Below, piece after piece: positions 53,773-64,000 of a stretch of 64,000 bases of DNA. A program made the position numbers and the translations under genes. Source of the DNA: Maricaulis maris MCS10 (GTDB lineage Bacteria > Pseudomonadota > Alphaproteobacteria > Caulobacterales > Maricaulaceae); assembly GCF_000014745.1 (NCBI RefSeq), contig NC_008347.1, positions 2,186,001-2,250,000 on the forward strand. Reading direction: 5' to 3'. Numbering within the stretch: the stretch's first letter is position 1; every line of letters begins with the position of its first letter. The notes beneath the pieces were generated by a model. The model worked only from the letters and a program-made list of their open reading frames with translations. It was not told the DNA's origin and searched no databases.

Positions 53773-55251
53773 ATGGCTCACATGATGGCTGGATGGCTCA
53801 AAGCGATCGCAGACCGGCGACCCGGCCTGGAAAGTGTCAGCCTGATGCTGCTGGCGCTCGTCTTTCTGCTGACCGCGCCCCAGCCCCGGATCGAGGCCCG
53901 CACGCCGCAGTCCGTACGCTATGTCGATGCGGATGTCGGGTTGGCGGCCCTGCTCGCTGATCCTGCTGCGGGCGAACCGGTCGCCTATCGCGCAATCGGG
54001 CGTCCGGCAACTGCGGGCTGGCTGGTCTGGGATGATGTGCCGATCTCCCGTGACGGACCGCCACCGGCGATCAGCACGTCAGGCCCCTTCTCGGCCACCT
54101 TGTGGTTCAATGGCGAGAGGATCGGTGAAAAAGGCCGTCCCGGTGCGGACGCGGCCGAGGAGACAGCGGGGCCGATTGACAGCCTGTTTGCGGTGCCCGC
54201 CGACCTGATCAGGCCCGACAGCAACCAGCTCGTGATGCGCCTGTCCAGCCATCGGGCCGGCTATACGCCCTACAGCCTGGTCCAGTCCCTCTTCGTCCTG
54301 CCCTACAGTGCCGAAATCCGCCGACCGGTGCGCTATTATCTGCCGCTGGTCAGTCTCGGCGCCGGCCTGGTGGCGCTGGCGATCGCCTTTGCGCTCCGGG
54401 CCCGGCGAACTGGCGACGGAAGAGGCCTCTGGCTGACGCTGTCACTGGCAGGGCTGGCGCTGGCTGGCCTGGCCGAGATTTCCCGCGCGATGATCAATTA
54501 TCCCTATGACTGGCATCAGCCCCGCCAGGCGCTCAGCCTGTTCGGCCTGACGGTCTTCGGGGCCGCCCTGCTGCGCTTTGCCCAAGTGCGCTGGCCCGCA
54601 CCCGGCCAGGTCGCGCGGGCATGGATTGGTGTGACCGGCCTCGCCGCCCTGGCCAGCTTTGTCTTGATGACCGGCTATGACGCCCGGTCTGCGGCCGTGA
54701 CCGCCTGCCTGACCGGTTCGACCGCCCTGTGGATGGCATGGCGGGGCGACGCACAGGCCCGGATGCTGGCCATCGGGATGGCAGCCATACCGGTCTATGC
54801 GCTCTTTCTGCCGGCAGACCTGATCGATCGGGGCGTCCATGCGCTTGTGCTGGGACTGTTGGCAATACCCGCCATTCGATGGCCCGACCTGCTTCAGCCA
54901 GAACCCGCGGCGGCGCCCGCCATCCTGGCATTGCAGTCCACCGGGCGCCTGACCCGGCTGAGCTGCGCCGAGATTGCCCATCTCACCGCGGCAGGCAATT
55001 ACACCGAGGTCCGCACCCGGGACGGCGTAACGCATCTGGACAATCGCAATCTGAGTAGCCTGCTCGAGATCCTGCCGGGCGACTTCATCCGCATTCACCG
55101 CTCGCACGCGGTCAATCTCGATCATGTCGAGGCGCTGACCAGCGAAGTGGGCAGTCGCTACCATCTGGTTCTCACCACCGGCGCGCAGATACCCGTCAGC
55201 CGGCGGGAGGTCGCTGGCCTGCGCGAACGCCTCGCCGGTCGCAAAGCCTGA
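53773..55251 (+). CDS. 7TM sensor with C-terminal LytTR DNA-binding domain
   Basis: 492 residues from ATG at 53773. Order: one N-terminal hydrophobic helix (LMLLALVFLLTAPQP), a periplasmic beta-rich domain of about 150 residues resembling a 7TMR-DISM extracellular jelly roll (FSATLWFNGERIGEKGRPGA), seven membrane helices at about 190-385, then a LytTR domain (AEIAHLTAAGNYTEVRTRDG and FIRIHRSHAVNLDHVEAL). It probably senses a periplasmic ligand and binds DNA directly. The divergent serine hydrolase gene is the obvious candidate target. Confidence 0.88.
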   Translation: MAHMMAGWLKAIADRRPGLESVSLMLLALVFLLTAPQPRIEARTPQSVRYVDADVGLAALLADPAAGEPVAYRAIGRPATAGWLVWDDVPISRDGPPPAISTSGPFSATLWFNGERIGEKGRPGADAAEETAGPIDSLFAVPADLIRPDSNQLVMRLSSHRAGYTPYSLVQSLFVLPYSAEIRRPVRYYLPLVSLGAGLVALAIAFALRARRTGDGRGLWLTLSLAGLALAGLAEISRAMINYPYDWHQPRQALSLFGLTVFGAALLRFAQVRWPAPGQVARAWIGVTGLAALASFVLMTGYDARSAAVTACLTGSTALWMAWRGDAQARMLAIGMAAIPVYALFLPADLIDRGVHALVLGLLAIPAIRWPDLLQPEPAAAPAILALQSTGRLTRLSCAEIAHLTAAGNYTEVRTRDGVTHLDNRNLSSLLEILPGDFIRIHRSHAVNLDHVEALTSEVGSRYHLVLTTGAQIPVSRREVAGLRERLAGRKA

Positions 55252-55413
55252 TCAGGCGCGCCTGCCCTTGACGCCGAAGGCGGCGAGGAAGGCGTTGACG
55301 TCGTTGGTGCGCGGCAGGGTGCGCACACCGGCGCGAGACCGGTTGCGATCCATCGTGCGGGTGAGCATGTCGTTGGCGTTCATGGCGCGCCAGTCATCGA
55401 TCCCGTACAACAT
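55252..55413 (-). CDS. small hypothetical protein (53 residues)
   Basis: 53 residues: MLYGIDDWRAMNANDMLTRT then MDRNRSRAGVRTLPRTNDVN, AFLAAFGVKGRRA. AGGAG lies 6 bases before the ATG, the best ribosome site in the area. The stop directly abuts the LytTR stop. Basic, no signal peptide or membrane helix. The remaining 188 bases up to the aminopeptidase gene hold nothing else. Function unknown. Confidence 0.6.
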   Translation of the reverse strand: MLYGIDDWRAMNANDMLTRTMDRNRSRAGVRTLPRTNDVNAFLAAFGVKGRRA

Positions 55414-55601
55414 GGGAAACTCCTGTGATTTCCCCGCGCTTTAGCCATGGAAGTGCGCGCGTGCGAAGACGCGGTTCAGCAAGCCCGGCCTGCGCAAATG
55501 CATGGCCCGTGTCATATGCCCGCAACAGAGTCAGCCGCGCCCCTGTCACCGCCCCGGACACAGGCATTGAACCGCTCCCGTGACGGGCATACCTTGCGGC
55601 C

Positions 55602-57440
55602 ATGACCCAGATGATTTCCCAGACTTTCGACGTTAAGGGCGGCCCGCATTATGGCCGCGAGAACCTGCCCAAGCTGCGCGCCGCGCTTACCACGCTTGGC
55701 CTGGACGGCTTCCTCATCCCGCACGAGGATGAGTACGACAATGAATACCTGCCGGACTGCAATGAGCGGCTCCTGTGGGCGACCGGCTTTTCCGGCTCTG
55801 CCGGTGCCGCGATTGTCATGGCCGACCGTGCCGCACTGCTGGTCGATGGCCGCTATACCGCCCAGGGGCGCCAGCAGACCGACACCGCGCTGTTCGACCA
55901 GTGCGATCTGGTCGGCCAGGGCCTGTATGGCTGGATCGAGGAGAATGGCCGCAAGGGCGAGAAGATCGGCTATGACGCCCGCCTGCACAGCCCGGCCGCG
56001 CTCGACCTGCTTGAAACGGCCGCCATGCGGGCCGGTGTCGAACTGGTCTCGGTTGAGCAAAACCCGATCGACGTCGCCTGGACCGACCGTCCGGCCGCGC
56101 CCAAGGCCGACATCATCCCGCACCCGATCGAGTTTTCCGGCGAAGAGCACAGCTCCAAGCGCCAGCGGATCGGCATCGCCATCGAGCGTGGCGGTGCAGA
56201 CGCGGCCGTGATCACCGCACCGCCCTCGATTGCCTGGCTGTTCAATGTGCGCGGCGGTGACGTCTCCCGCTCGCCGCTGCCGCTGTCTGCCGCTCTGATC
56301 CACAAGGACGGGACGGCGACCTTCTTTGTCGACCCGGACAAGCTGACCGACGAGACCCGCTCACACTTGGGCAATGAGATCGCGGTGCGGCCGGAAAGCG
56401 AATTCGGCCCGGCCCTCGCCGAGCTGGACGGCAAGACCGTCCGCGTTGACCCGACCACGGCCTCGGCCTGGGTGTTCGAGACGCTCAAGTCCGGCGGTGC
56501 CGAGGTGCAATCGCTGGAAGACCCGGTGATGCGTCCCAAGGCTGCCAAGAACCCGGCCGAAGTGGAAGGCTCGCGTCAGGCCCATATCCGCGATGGCGGC
56601 GCCATTGCCCGCTTCCTGCACTGGCTCGACACCGAAGCCCAGTCCGGCGAGGTCGATGAAATCCAGGCGGCGCAGAAGCTGGAAAGCCTGCGCAAGGAAT
56701 TGCCGGAACTGCGCGACCTCTCCTTTGACACGATCTCGGGCGCCCAGGGCAATGCGGCCTTTGCCCATTACCGTGTGTCCGAGGCCTCGAACCTCAAACT
56801 GGCCAAGGGCTCGCTCTTCCTGGTCGATAGTGGCGGACAGTATCCGGACGGTACGACCGACATCACGCGCACGGTGCCGATTGGTGATCCGACGGCCGAG
56901 ATGAAGACGCAATACACCCGTGTCCTCAAGGGCCATATCGCCCTGTCGATGGTCCGCTTCCCAAAGGGCACGACCGGCACCCAGCTGGACATTCTCGCTC
57001 GCTTCCCGCTGTGGCAGGCCGGCTTTGACTATGACCACGGCACCGGTCATGGCGTCGGCAGCTTCCTCGGCGTGCATGAGGGCCCGCAGCGAATTTCCAA
57101 GGCCCCCAATTCGGTGGCGCTGGAACCGGGCATGATCCTGTCGAACGAGCCGGGTTATTACAAGGAAGACGGGTTCGGCATCCGGATCGAGAACCTGCAG
57201 GTTGTCACCGAAGCCGCCGACATTCCCGGCGGCGAACGTCCCATGCTCGGCTTCGAAACGGTCACCGTCGCCCCGATCCACAAGGGCCTGATCGACACCC
57301 ACCTGCTTACCGCCGATGAGATCGCCTGGCTGGACAACTATCACGCCCTGGTGCGGAGCAAGGTCATGCCGCTCGTCGACGGAGATGTCGCCGACTGGCT
57401 GATCAGGGCCACCGAGCCCATGGCGGGAGCGACGCCCTAG
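55602..57440 (+). CDS. aminopeptidase P family metallopeptidase (Xaa-Pro aminopeptidase)
   Basis: 612 residues, the long three-domain type. It removes N-terminal residues preceding proline. Metal ligands of the pita-bread fold: Asp in LVDSGGQYPDGTTDITRTV (two Asp), His in DHGTGHGVGSFLGVHEGPQ, Glu in SNEPGYYKEDGFGIRIENL (two Glu). The first two domains are creatinase-like. ATG at 55602. The next gene starts inside its stop codon (TAGTG). Confidence 0.95.
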   Translation: MTQMISQTFDVKGGPHYGRENLPKLRAALTTLGLDGFLIPHEDEYDNEYLPDCNERLLWATGFSGSAGAAIVMADRAALLVDGRYTAQGRQQTDTALFDQCDLVGQGLYGWIEENGRKGEKIGYDARLHSPAALDLLETAAMRAGVELVSVEQNPIDVAWTDRPAAPKADIIPHPIEFSGEEHSSKRQRIGIAIERGGADAAVITAPPSIAWLFNVRGGDVSRSPLPLSAALIHKDGTATFFVDPDKLTDETRSHLGNEIAVRPESEFGPALAELDGKTVRVDPTTASAWVFETLKSGGAEVQSLEDPVMRPKAAKNPAEVEGSRQAHIRDGGAIARFLHWLDTEAQSGEVDEIQAAQKLESLRKELPELRDLSFDTISGAQGNAAFAHYRVSEASNLKLAKGSLFLVDSGGQYPDGTTDITRTVPIGDPTAEMKTQYTRVLKGHIALSMVRFPKGTTGTQLDILARFPLWQAGFDYDHGTGHGVGSFLGVHEGPQRISKAPNSVALEPGMILSNEPGYYKEDGFGIRIENLQVVTEAADIPGGERPMLGFETVTVAPIHKGLIDTHLLTADEIAWLDNYHALVRSKVMPLVDGDVADWLIRATEPMAGATP

Positions 57441-57970
57441 TGCGCACCGCCGCGATCATCGCGATGGCAGCCGCCCTTCTGGGCGGCTGCTTCTATTCGG
57501 AGGATGCGCTGATCTCGCGCGGCCAGGCCGATTATCCGCTTGAGGAAGGCGTCTACAGCCACACGCCTTATCTGGCCGACGGCGTGACCCCGTTCGACCG
57601 CCCGGCCTGGACCGGCGAAATCGAGCGCAGTTGGGGACGCTATGTCTCCGATGATGAGGGCTTTCCCCATGATGGCGCCCGCCTGAAGGAGATTGCCGAC
57701 GGGCTCTACATCGCCATGCGGCGCGATGAGGACAATTGGAGCTATGGCCTGATCCGGGTCTTCCCCGGCGGGGTTGCCACCTATCACGCGCCCGAATGCC
57801 AGAATGTCGAGGCCGCCATCCTCGACCGCTATGACGTGACCGAGCACGAGGAAGAACGCGGCTATTGCCGGGTCGACGATTGGGACCGGCTGGTCGGCGT
57901 CATGCTGAGCTATGTCGATATGATGGGTGCTGACCTGCCGATCGATGGTGTGTACCGGCGCGTCGAATAG
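57440..57970 (+). CDS. predicted lipoprotein of unknown function
   Basis: 176 residues, GTG start overlapping the aminopeptidase stop by one base. Lipobox AAALLGGC at the N-terminus. The mature part is acidic, with YIAMRRDEDNWSYGLIRVFP and a late CRVDDWDRLVG; two further Cys (PECQNVE, GYCRVDD) may pair. No family recognised. Coupled to the peptidase gene but with no evident functional link. Confidence 0.75.
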   Translation: MRTAAIIAMAAALLGGCFYSEDALISRGQADYPLEEGVYSHTPYLADGVTPFDRPAWTGEIERSWGRYVSDDEGFPHDGARLKEIADGLYIAMRRDEDNWSYGLIRVFPGGVATYHAPECQNVEAAILDRYDVTEHEEERGYCRVDDWDRLVGVMLSYVDMMGADLPIDGVYRRVE

Positions 57971-58027
57971 GCAGGTTTTCTTTAACCCTGCGAGGCTTAG
58001 TGTACCGACCATACGGGAGTTGGGCCG

Positions 58028-59845
58028 CTGAGCATCTGGACACCCCTCGATCGACTTATAGGCTGTAGCGGATCCGACGATCTGAAGGCGACCCTGCGGG
58101 CGCGCATCGCTCTGGTGTTTGCGGCCATGCTCACACTTATTTCGCTGGCCAACACATCATTGCTTGTATTGTCGGACCAGGCCCGCCCCGGCATGGCGCT
58201 GCTTGGCGCGGCGGCGGCGGCTGCATTCGCCGCCAGCGGGCTGATCGGCATCTGGCTGCGCCGCCCCTCAATCACCATGGTCTTCATCGCTGTCAGCACG
58301 ACACTCGTCTATGCCGGTGCCATCTACGGCAATCGCGGCGTCGTGCCGCCGGCTTTCGCGTATCTGCCCTGCATACTGCTCGGCTTCTACCAATTCTGGG
58401 GGCCGCGCAGCCTGTATGCGGCACTACCGGTGGTCGGCGCGGCCTTTGCCGGCGTTATTGCTCTGGCCGACATTGCGGACACTCCGGCTGCATACCCGTT
58501 GGTGACCCACAGTGTCGCTCTCATGCTCGCCTGCATCTGGCTGATATCCCTGGCTGCGGTATTCGGATCAGTCCAAAAACTCGCCGAGTCGCAATTGCGG
58601 CAGGCCAATGCCGACCAGGCCGCTGCCCTGTCGTCCAGCCGGGCGGCCCAGCGCGCGAAGAGCGAATTCCTCGCCAATGTGGGCCATGAAGTTCGAACCC
58701 CGCTCAATGGCATGCTCGGGATGGCCGACGTTATGCATCAAGTCGGCGGCCTGTCTCCCGACCAGGATGAACGGCTGCAACTGATCCGGGATTCCGGTGC
58801 CACTCTGCTGGAATTGCTCAATGAGATTCTTGACCAGTCGAAGATCGAAACTGGCCAGGTCATGGCGGAACGGATCGATTTCGACCTCGGGAAACTGGTT
58901 GAAAAAGCAGCCTCGAGCTGGCGTCCGGAGGCGGAGAGCCGCGGTCTCGACCTTCACCTTGATCTTGCCGCCTTGCATCACCCGGTCCTTCAGGGGGATC
59001 CCTTGCGAATCCGGCAGATCCTCAACAATCTCGTGTCGAATGCGCTCAAATTCACCAAGACCGGCCATGTAGCGCTGAAGGTCGAACAGTCACCCGGTGC
59101 GACCGCTACGACTTGGAATACCCGGATCGAGGTCACTGACACCGGCAGCGGCATTCCGAGCGAAAAGCTCGAGGCGATCTTCGAAGCCTTCCACCAGGCC
59201 GATGCCTCGATCACGCGGCGCTATGGCGGCACAGGCTTGGGCCTGTCAATCAGCCGCCAGCTGGCCCATTTGATGGATGGCACACTCGATGTCACCTCGA
59301 CGCCCGGACGCGGCAGTTGTTTTGCCCTCAACCTGCCATTGGCAGCGGGCGAGCTCGCGCCGGCTGACACGGCCGAGCGGGCTGGCACCAACATGCCGGG
59401 CGCTCTATCGAACTTCACCCAGCCAATACGCGTGCTGTCCGTGGATGACGTAGCGACCAATCATATTGTGCTGAGGGCATTGCTCGAACAGGCCCTGGCC
59501 GAGACCCCCCTGTCGATCGAAAGGGCCAATTCCGGCGCCGAGGCTATCCAGGCTGTCAGCGAAACGGCGTTCGATCTGATCTTCATGGATATCCAGATGC
59601 CGGACATGGACGGTGCGACAGCGACCGGGGCGATCCGCCAGACCCCCCTCGGCAAATCTGCCTGGATCATTGCCGTGTCAGCGCTGGAGGCGTCCCAACG
59701 CGCCAGCATCCTGCCGACCGGCCTGTTCCAGAACGTCCTGCCCAAACCGACATCCATGGCCGCCTTGCATGGCGTCCTGTCCGAATGGCAACGGGCCCGC
59801 CTGTCCGGCGCCTTCCCGCCCGAGACCGGTCCGGTGACCTATTGA
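58028..59845 (+). CDS. hybrid sensor histidine kinase
   Basis: 605 residues if started at the CTG at 58028 (GGGAG 8 bases upstream); the first GTG, 58115, lies within the first membrane helix, so a start upstream of it is more likely. Order: about six membrane helices (to residue 200), a short coil, DHp with phosphoacceptor His in [20 protein letters not shown], ATPase domain with N box [10 protein letters not shown] and G boxes [11 protein letters not shown] and [14 protein letters not shown], then a C-terminal receiver domain with phosphoacceptor Asp in [14 protein letters not shown] and Lys in NVLPKPTS. Ligand unknown. No cognate regulator gene adjacent. Confidence 0.9.
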   Translation: MSIWTPLDRLIGCSGSDDLKATLRARIALVFAAMLTLISLANTSLLVLSDQARPGMALLGAAAAAAFAASGLIGIWLRRPSITMVFIAVSTTLVYAGAIYGNRGVVPPAFAYLPCILLGFYQFWGPRSLYAALPVVGAAFAGVIALADIADTPAAYPLVTHSVALMLACIWLISLAAVFGSVQKLAESQLRQANADQAAALSSSRAAQRAKSEFLANVGHEVRTPLNGMLGMADVMHQVGGLSPDQDERLQLIRDSGATLLELLNEILDQSKIETGQVMAERIDFDLGKLVEKAASSWRPEAESRGLDLHLDLAALHHPVLQGDPLRIRQILNNLVSNALKFTKTGHVALKVEQSPGATATTWNTRIEVTDTGSGIPSEKLEAIFEAFHQADASITRRYGGTGLGLSISRQLAHLMDGTLDVTSTPGRGSCFALNLPLAAGELAPADTAERAGTNMPGALSNFTQPIRVLSVDDVATNHIVLRALLEQALAETPLSIERANSGAEAIQAVSETAFDLIFMDIQMPDMDGATATGAIRQTPLGKSAWIIAVSALEASQRASILPTGLFQNVLPKPTSMAALHGVLSEWQRARLSGAFPPETGPVTY

Positions 59846-59859
59846 CGCGACTGGCGCCC

Positions 59860-61983
<2,124 letters not shown>

Positions 61984-62002
61984 TCAATTCGGGAGCGGCA
62001 GT

Positions 62003-63700
62003 CTAGGCGTCCACGGCCATCAGTGCATCGGCCTGGGCCCGTGCCGCGTCAGTAATGTCAGCGCCGGACAGCATGCGGGCAATCTCCTCGCGCCGCGCCG
62101 CTCCATCCAGCTTGACCAGTGTCGTGCGCATGCCGCCCTGCCCGTCATCGGTCTTGACGATCTGCCAGTGATGATCGGCCAGCGCCGCCACTTGCGGTGA
62201 GTGGGTAACGACCAGTGTCTGCCCCTTGGCGGCCAGCCGCTTGAGCCGCCGACCCACCGCATCGGCCACGGCCCCGCCAACGCCCTGGTCAACTTCGTCG
62301 AAGACCAGAACCAGACCGTCATCCTCGCCAGCCAGCGCCACTTTCAGGGCCAGGCCGAAGCGCGACAGCTCACCCCCCGACGCGATCTTGTCCAGTGCTC
62401 CGAAAGGCGATCCCGGATTGGTGGCAACCTCGAAAACGACCTGGTCGCGGCCATCAGGTCCGGCCCGGTCATCATCCGAGGTAATGGCGACGCGGAAGCG
62501 CGCCCGGTCCATTTTCAGCGGCGGCAGTTCGGCCGCGACCGCGTCGGTCAGCGCCTTGCCGGCCTTCATGCGACTGCGTGACAGGGCATGGGCAGCGTCG
62601 TCATACCGCGCCTGGGCCGCCTTCACGGCCTTTTCGGCCTCGGCAATCCGGTCCGACGCGTTCTCGATACCGTCGAGCTGGTCGGTCAGCCGACCATGCA
62701 GGGCCGCCAGCTCGTCTGCGGCGACATGGTGCTTGCGGGCCAGGCCACGCAGGGCGAACAGCCGCTCCTCCACATCATTGAGACGGCCCGGCTCAACATC
62801 GAATGCCTTGGCGGCGTCCGAGAGGGCATCTTCCGCCTCGGCAAATTCGATCAAGGCCCGGTCGATCGCCGTCGAGGCGCGCTCGAGCGCGGGCCCGGCC
62901 TCACCACCGCCCGACCCGATATGATCACGCACTCGTTCCAGCCCACGCAGCGCCGCATTCAGACGCGCCTCCAGGCCTCCGCCCTCACCGGCGAGAGCCT
63001 GCTGGGCGTCCTGCAAATCCCCGATGGCGCGCTCGGCGCCTTGCAGGAATTGGCGTTCCTCAGCCAGTTCCGCCTCCTCGCCGGCACGCGGATCGAGCCG
63101 GTCGAGTTCCTCGATGGCATGACGCAGATAGTCCTGCTCGTCATCCGAGGCCTGATTGGCGTCCACCAGGGCATCGAGTTGCTTGCGAGCGGCGCTGACT
63201 TCGCGCCAGGCCGCACGACAGGTCGCCAGCTTGCCATCATGCCCGGCATAGGTATCGAGATAGGTGCGGTGGCTTTTGGGGTCCATCAGTCCGCGGCCGT
63301 CATGCTGGCCGTGAACTTCAACCAGTACATCGCCCAGTCCGCGCAACAGCCCGATGCTGGCTGCCTGGTCATTGATATGAGCGCGACTGCGGCCGTCCTC
63401 ACCAAGACGCCGGCGCAGGATCAGCGGCTCACCCGGCTCGACCATCAGGCCGGCCTCGTCCAGCAAGCCCCAGGCGGGGTGGCCGGCGGGCAGGTCAAAG
63501 GCGGCAACAGCCTGGGCCTCGTCAGCGCCGCTGCGCACCTGGGCGCGATCGGCACGCTCGCCAGCAGCCAGTCCCAGAGCGCCAAGCAGGATCGACTTGC
63601 CGGCACCGGTCTCGCCGGTCAGTGCACACAATCCACCGTCGAACGTCGCCTCAAGCGCGTCGATCAGGACCACATTTCGAATGGAAAGGGAGAGCAGCAT
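62003..63700 (-). CDS. recN: DNA repair protein RecN
   Basis: 565 residues, SMC-like ATPase in double-strand break repair. Walker A ALTGETGAGKSILLGALGLA at residue 27, signature region ASGGELSRFGLALKVAL, Walker B LVLVFDEVDQGVGG near residue 475, with a long coiled-coil middle rich in Glu, Ala and Arg. It precedes ligA and follows bamD, an arrangement known in other alphaproteobacteria. No LexA site of the GTTC-N7-GTTC form was noticed immediately upstream. Confidence 0.96.
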   Translation of the reverse strand: MLLSLSIRNVVLIDALEATFDGGLCALTGETGAGKSILLGALGLAAGERADRAQVRSGADEAQAVAAFDLPAGHPAWGLLDEAGLMVEPGEPLILRRRLGEDGRSRAHINDQAASIGLLRGLGDVLVEVHGQHDGRGLMDPKSHRTYLDTYAGHDGKLATCRAAWREVSAARKQLDALVDANQASDDEQDYLRHAIEELDRLDPRAGEEAELAEERQFLQGAERAIGDLQDAQQALAGEGGGLEARLNAALRGLERVRDHIGSGGGEAGPALERASTAIDRALIEFAEAEDALSDAAKAFDVEPGRLNDVEERLFALRGLARKHHVAADELAALHGRLTDQLDGIENASDRIAEAEKAVKAAQARYDDAAHALSRSRMKAGKALTDAVAAELPPLKMDRARFRVAITSDDDRAGPDGRDQVVFEVATNPGSPFGALDKIASGGELSRFGLALKVALAGEDDGLVLVFDEVDQGVGGAVADAVGRRLKRLAAKGQTLVVTHSPQVAALADHHWQIVKTDDGQGGMRTTLVKLDGAARREEIARMLSGADITDAARAQADALMAVDA

Positions 63701-63727
63701 TCAGTGCGTAGGCACCCCCGGGCCAGA

Positions 63728-64000
63728 TCAGCCAAACAGCCGCTGCATGGCCCGCCGCATAAAGGACGGGTCGGCCTGTTCGATCGATTCGCCGATCGAG
63801 ATCCCCTCACGGGTGAGGAGATCATAGCTGGTCTCATACCAGTCACTGCCCGGGAAATTGTAGCCCAGGACCGATGCGACCTGACGGGCTTCCTCGTCAA
63901 TGCCGAGCGAGACATAGGATTCGACCAGGCGATGCAGGGCTTCCGGCACGTGCGATGTGTTGCCGTATTCGCGCAAGACATTCTGGAAACGGTTGATGGC
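63728..64000 (-). CDS. bamD: outer membrane protein assembly factor BamD, C-terminal part
   Basis: The last 90 residues only; the gene continues past base 64000. TPR-like BamD blocks: AINRFQNVLREYGNTSHVPE, ALHRLVESYVSLGIDEEARQ and VLGYNFPGSDWYET, as in ComL/BamD lipoproteins of the BAM complex. The complete gene would carry a lipoprotein signal further right. Confidence 0.9.
   Translation of the reverse strand, partial: AINRFQNVLREYGNTSHVPEALHRLVESYVSLGIDEEARQVASVLGYNFPGSDWYETSYDLLTREGISIGESIEQADPSFMRRAMQRLFG

Overview
The window is high-GC alphaproteobacterial chromosome, most like the Caulobacterales/Maricaulales group (a Maricaulis-type genome is my best guess). The evidence is a circularly permuted two-piece tmRNA gene whose tag reads ANDNFAEEVALAA, an SspB-alpha type ClpX adaptor, a SigF/NrsF pair with Caulobacter-style promoters, and an mre/mrd cell-shape cluster. 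Most of the sequence is ordinary core chromosome. No rRNA, tRNA, CRISPR array or integrated phage was seen.

Layout. 1-2 kb: 3' part of a STAS-fused MlaE-type permease gene and an MFS transporter. 2.1-6.5 kb: an unassigned cluster of a GT4 glycosyltransferase, a methyltransferase, an alpha/alpha-toroid (prenyltransferase/squalene-cyclase-like) protein, and a convergent methyltransferase-lipoprotein pair. 6.6-8.9 kb: proline iminopeptidase and an NSS transporter. 9.0-23.7 kb: a long minus-strand run, read in transcription order as thyA, a MazG-like gene, folA, hflK-hflC, a DegP-type protease, miaA, ilvC, a small regulator-like gene, a TVP38/TMEM64 protein, mreB-mreC-mreD-mrdA-rodA. 24-26 kb: a membrane LytTR regulator and a MipA/OmpV porin-like protein. 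26.3-30.2 kb: a bufferin (copper-binding RiPP) operon, bufA-bufB-bufC-doxX, divergent from sigF-nrsF. Both sides carry the same promoter form, GTAAC(C/T)-N16-CGAA. 30.4-34.5 kb: VOC protein, thymidine kinase, DUF3667 protein and a soluble two-PAS chemoreceptor. 34.8-38 kb: ssrA, a lipoprotein, sspB, a thioesterase and an MFS transporter. 38-45.5 kb: two paralogous exported proteins of unknown function, a RusA-like nuclease, fumC with small DUF4169 and ribbon-helix-helix genes nearby, a DNA glycosylase, an ArsR/SRPBCC pair and a CLC channel.

46.5-49.2 kb is the one clearly accessory-looking stretch. It holds four copies of a 122-124 bp double-hairpin element. Three follow the same 3' end of a GIY-YIG nuclease gene (one complete gene, two remnants). 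A likely decayed gene and a 93 bp direct repeat flanking an exported-protein gene lie beside them. 49.2-64 kb is core again: UvrD/PcrA helicase, prmA, a serine hydrolase divergent from a 7TM-LytTR regulator, aminopeptidase P, a hybrid histidine kinase, ligA, recN and the end of bamD.

The most interesting items are the sigma-F controlled bufferin locus, the GIY-YIG plus palindromic element array, the uncharacterised glycosyltransferase/methyltransferase/toroid cluster, and the close placement of ssrA and its adaptor gene sspB.
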